From DASYYE01 sp035946955 (GTDB taxonomy: Bacteria; Actinomycetota; Actinomycetes; Streptosporangiales; Streptosporangiaceae), in the NCBI GenBank assembly GCA_035946955.1, contig DASYYE010000423.1, forward strand, positions 1-13,925: a stretch of 13,925 nt of DNA. The letters run 5' to 3'. The notes under the pieces are model-generated. The model made no database searches. It was not told the origin of the DNA and saw only the letters and a program-made list of their open reading frames with translations. Within the stretch, counting starts at the first letter, position 1; each line of letters opens with the position of its first letter. This document shows, piece after piece, positions 11,103 through 13,925 of this stretch. Both the position numbers and the translations under genes were made by a program.

Positions 11103-13522
11103 CCGCACAGACCAGCGAGGCCGCCCTGGTCCCCGCAGTGGAACAGGTCACCCTCACCATCGACGGGTTCGAGATCACCGTGCCCAAGGGCACGCTGGTC
11201 ATCCGTGCCGCGGAAGAACTCGGCATCGCGATCCCACGGTTCTGCGACCACCCGCTGCTCGACCCGGTGGCCGCGTGCCGGCAGTGCCTCGTGGAGGTCA
11301 CCGGCCAGCCGAAGCCGCAGCCGTCCTGCGCGATCACCTGCACCGACGGCATGGTGGTGCGCACCCAGCTCACCTCGGCGGTGGCGGAGAAGGCGCAGCG
11401 CGGGGTGATGGAGTTCCTGCTCATCAACCACCCGCTCGACTGCCCCATGTGCGACAAGGGCGGCGAGTGCCCGCTGCAGAACCAGGCCATGTCCAACGGC
11501 CAGGGCGAGACCCGTTTCACCGAGGAGAAGCGGCACTTCGCAAAGCCTGTGCCGCTGTCCACCGAGGTCCTGCTCGACCGGGAACGCTGCATCTCCTGCA
11601 CCCGCTGCACCCGGTTCTCCGAGGAGATCGCCGGCGACCAGTTCATCGACTTCATCGAACGCGGCCCGGACCAGTTCATCGGGACCGCGGACGGTGAGCC
11701 GTTCAACTCCTACTTCTCCGGCAACACCGTGCAGATCTGCCCGGTGGGCGCGCTCACCGGTGCGGCATACCGGTTCCGCAGCCGGCCCTACGACCTGGTC
11801 TCCGACCCGAGCGTGTGCGAGCACTGCGCCTCCGGGTGCCGGCAGCGGACCGACCACCGCCGCGGTGCGGTCGCCCGCAGGCTCGCAGGCAACGACCCCG
11901 AGGTCAACGAGGAGTGGAACTGCGACAAGGGCAGGTGGGCGTTCACCTACGCCACCGAGCCCGACCGGCTGGTCACCCCGTTGGTGCGCGACGAGACCGG
12001 GGTGCTGCGGGCTGCCTCCTGGCCGGAGGCCACCGCCGCGGCCGCGGCCGGGCTGGCCCGTGCCCGCGGGCGGGCTGGTGTGCTCACCGGGGGCAGGCTG
12101 ACGCTGGAAGACGCCTATGCCTATGCCAAGTTCGCCCGGGTCGCGCTGGGCACCAATGACATCGACTGCCGTGCCCGGCCGCACTCCGTGGAAGAGGCAC
12201 AGTTCCTGGCGGCCCGGGTGGCGGGCCAGGGCGTGGACGTCACCTACGCGGACCTGGAGCAGGCCCGCACCGTGCTGCTCGCCGGGTTCGAGCCCGAAGA
12301 CGAGTCACCCATGGTGTTCCTGCGCCTGCGCAAGGCCACCCGTGCTGAACGCCTCACGGTCTACTCGCTGGCGGCCCTGGACAGCCAGGGGCTGGCCAAG
12401 CTGTCAGGTGTGCTGCTGCCGACGCCCCCTGGCGGTGAGGCGAGCGCGCTGACCCGGCTGGCCAGCGGCACCGGCCTCGATGAGGCCCAGACGGAGGCTG
12501 CCAAGGCGCTTGCCGCCGGGGGAGCTATCATCCTCGCCGGCGAGCGGCTCGCCGAGGTGCCTGGCGCGCTGTCGGCAGTGGCCTATCTCGCTGCCGCGAC
12601 CGGGGCCCGGCTGGCCTGGGTGCCGCGCCGCGCCGGAGAACGGGGCGCGCTCGACGCGGGTGCCCTGCCGGGCCTGCTGCCCGGTGGCCGTCCGGTCACC
12701 GATGCCGCGGCACGGGCAGAGGTCGCCCGTGCCTGGGGTGTGGCCTCGCTGCCCGCCACGCCTGGACGTGGTTCCTCGCAGATCCTCGCCGCCGCGCTGG
12801 CAGGTGAACTCAATGCCCTGGTGGTGGGCGGTGTTGACCCCGGCGACCTGCCCAGCGAGCAGGACGTGCTGGCCGCACTGGCGGCTACGCCGTTCGTGGT
12901 CAGCCTGGAGTTGCGGGCCAGCGCCGTCACGGACCGTGCGGACGTGGTGTTCCCGGTCGCGGCGGTCGTGGAGAAGGCGGGCACGTTCGTGAACTGGGAG
13001 GGCAGGCCAGGGTCGTTCGAGGCCGCCCTGCGTGTCCCCGGCAAAGACAGCGACCTGTCAGTGCTCAGCCTCATCGCGGACGACATGGACGTCCACCTCG
13101 GGCTGCCCGATACGGCCGCGGCCAGGCGTGAACTCGCGGACCTGGCTGGCTGGCGGGGAGCGCGGGATGCCGCTCCGTCGCTCACCGCTGACCCGGCACC
13201 GGCGCCAGGCCCAGGCGAGGCGCTGCTGGCCACCTGGTACGAACTGCTGGACGCGGGCCGGATGCAGGACGGCGAACTGTTCCTGGCCGGGACGGCACGC
13301 CCGGCGGCCGCGATGATGTCAGCGGCGACCGCGGCTGAGGTTGGCATCCAGGAGGGCGGTAAGGTCACCGTGACCACCCCGTCCGGGGAACTCACCGTGG
13401 ACGTGTGCGTGACCGACATGCCCGACCGGGTGGTGTGGCTGCCCGGGCGCGCGCGGGGCTGCGAGACCCGCCGGGTGCTCGGCGCGGGACACGGCACACT
13501 CGTCACCCTGAGGAGACCGTAA
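11099..13522 (+). CDS. nuoG: NADH-quinone oxidoreductase subunit G (75 kDa type)
   Basis: An 807-residue iron-sulfur subunit. The N-terminal ferredoxin domain holds N1b (C49, C60, C63, C77). The His-Cys cluster N5 uses H111, C115, C118 and C124 (NHPLDCPMCDKGGEC). N4 uses C164, C167, C170 and C213. A further set, C239, C242, C246 and C274 (CEHCASGC, then NCDKGR), matches the ligands of the extra cluster N7 found in some bacteria. Residues from about 280 form the molybdopterin-oxidoreductase-like domain with no sign of cofactor chemistry, as usual. The ATG at 11099 is chosen for its ATGA overlap with the nuoF stop and because homology starts at VTLTIDGFEITVPKGT; a frame extension to 11048 would lie inside nuoF. 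The stop overlaps the nuoH ATG (TAATG). Confidence 0.96.
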   Translation: MTAQTSEAALVPAVEQVTLTIDGFEITVPKGTLVIRAAEELGIAIPRFCDHPLLDPVAACRQCLVEVTGQPKPQPSCAITCTDGMVVRTQLTSAVAEKAQRGVMEFLLINHPLDCPMCDKGGECPLQNQAMSNGQGETRFTEEKRHFAKPVPLSTEVLLDRERCISCTRCTRFSEEIAGDQFIDFIERGPDQFIGTADGEPFNSYFSGNTVQICPVGALTGAAYRFRSRPYDLVSDPSVCEHCASGCRQRTDHRRGAVARRLAGNDPEVNEEWNCDKGRWAFTYATEPDRLVTPLVRDETGVLRAASWPEATAAAAAGLARARGRAGVLTGGRLTLEDAYAYAKFARVALGTNDIDCRARPHSVEEAQFLAARVAGQGVDVTYADLEQARTVLLAGFEPEDESPMVFLRLRKATRAERLTVYSLAALDSQGLAKLSGVLLPTPPGGEASALTRLASGTGLDEAQTEAAKALAAGGAIILAGERLAEVPGALSAVAYLAAATGARLAWVPRRAGERGALDAGALPGLLPGGRPVTDAAARAEVARAWGVASLPATPGRGSSQILAAALAGELNALVVGGVDPGDLPSEQDVLAALAATPFVVSLELRASAVTDRADVVFPVAAVVEKAGTFVNWEGRPGSFEAALRVPGKDSDLSVLSLIADDMDVHLGLPDTAAARRELADLAGWRGARDAAPSLTADPAPAPGPGEALLATWYELLDAGRMQDGELFLAGTARPAAAMMSAATAAEVGIQEGGKVTVTTPSGELTVDVCVTDMPDRVVWLPGRARGCETRRVLGAGHGTLVTLRRP

Positions 13523-13925
13523 TGACCAGCCTGGCTGCCGCGGGCGGACCAGCGCCGGCGCAAAGCATCAACCCCACGGTCGACCTGGCGAGCTTCACCG
13601 GCCAGCCATGGTGGGTGATCCTGCTCAAGGTCGTGGTCATCTTCGCGTTCCTGATGGTCATGACCTTGTTCGCGATCTGGGCCGAGCGGCGTGTCATCGG
13701 CCGTATGCAGAACCGGCCAGGCCCGAACCGGGCGGGCCCGTTCGGTCTGCTGCAGTCCCTGCTCGACGGGCTCAAACTGCCGCTCAAGGAAGACATCGTC
13801 CCGCGGAATGTGGACAGGCTGCTGTTCTGGGCCGCGCCGGCGATCTCGGTCATCCCCGCGTTCATCAGCTTCGCGATCATCCCGTTCGGGCCCGAGGTCT
13901 CGATCGCGGGTGTCCATACCCCGCT
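13522..13925 (+). CDS. nuoH: NADH-quinone oxidoreductase subunit H (3' end outside window)
   Basis: The first 134 codons of the membrane subunit that joins the two arms and lines the quinone entry path. A first membrane helix spans about 31-53, ending with AIWAERRVIGRMQNRPGPNR, the strongly conserved family loop. It continues into GLLQSLLDGLKLPLKEDIVP, then a second helix at about 100-122. The N-terminal 25 residues are an Ala/Pro-rich extension. The start ATG overlaps the nuoG stop (TAATG) and AGGAG lies six bases before that TAATG. The remaining subunits nuoI to nuoN would be expected to follow. Confidence 0.95.
   Translation, partial: MTSLAAAGGPAPAQSINPTVDLASFTGQPWWVILLKVVVIFAFLMVMTLFAIWAERRVIGRMQNRPGPNRAGPFGLLQSLLDGLKLPLKEDIVPRNVDRLLFWAAPAISVIPAFISFAIIPFGPEVSIAGVHTP

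Noticed and set aside
9789..12184. Minus-strand frames of over 430 codons opposite nuoF and nuoG
   Set aside because: They mirror intact nuo genes codon by codon and have no recognisable motif; typical antisense shadows.
12583..13917. A 444-codon minus-strand frame opposite nuoG and nuoH
   Set aside because: It spans the nuoG-nuoH junction and is explained by the strong plus-strand coding signal; no domain visible.

Overview
This is a high-GC window. GTG starts, leaderless-looking promoters, a SARP-type regulator, a DUF574-type methyltransferase and a Rex-like operator ahead of complex I genes all point to an actinobacterium (Actinomycetota). Genus cannot be fixed from the sequence. No rRNA, tRNA, CRISPR array, transposase or integrase gene is visible.

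Left part (1-4470), small accessory and regulatory genes. On the minus strand a SAM-dependent methyltransferase of the DUF574/Methyltransf_19 type (1099-1908) is followed by a SARP-type regulator (1038 to beyond position 1). The regulator has a winged-helix domain, a BTAD domain and then a striking linker of 14 pentapeptide repeats before it leaves the window. Divergent from the methyltransferase is a VapB/VapC toxin-antitoxin pair (2007-2680), which converges on a peptidase E gene (2702-3430, minus). Next come an ArsR repressor and an SRPBCC/AHSA1 protein (minus, 4280 to 3500). Their reading frames overlap by 59 bases, and a 33-bp nested palindrome covers the arsR promoter and start codon. 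Methyltransferase, vapB, pepE and arsR each have a TAnnnT hexamer 6 or 7 bases before a GTG start and no Shine-Dalgarno sequence, so all four look leaderless. A 42-codon ORF (4342-4470) with coding-like base composition lies divergently from arsR.

Right part (4585-13925), the respiratory operon. A candidate promoter and a perfect Rex-type operator (TTGTGAA-N4-TTCACAA, 4606-4623) precede a geranylgeranyl-reductase-family flavoprotein (4648-5925). Then come nuoA, B, C, D, E, F, G and the start of nuoH, the front of the 14-subunit type I NADH dehydrogenase operon. Genes are tightly packed with GTGA, ATGA and TAATG junctions. The reductase probably hydrogenates the isoprenoid tail of menaquinone, the electron acceptor of the complex, so quinone tailoring and NADH oxidation would share one NADH-sensing switch.

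The one break in the compact operon is between nuoC and nuoD. A 32-bp stretch holding the end of nuoC, the ribosome binding site and the ATGA junction is duplicated around a 96-bp G/C-rich hairpin-forming insert. The insert is itself open as a 43-codon frame that starts on the old nuoD start and ends with an ATGA overlap onto the present nuoD start, so translational coupling seems to be kept.

The 367-base stretch between arsR and the reductase gene holds the arsR promoter/operator, the 42-codon ORF, a candidate operon promoter and the Rex site. I see nothing convincing in 4471-4580. No unknown multi-gene system is evident. The most unusual items are the nuoC/nuoD insertion, the nested arsR operator and the set of leaderless genes.
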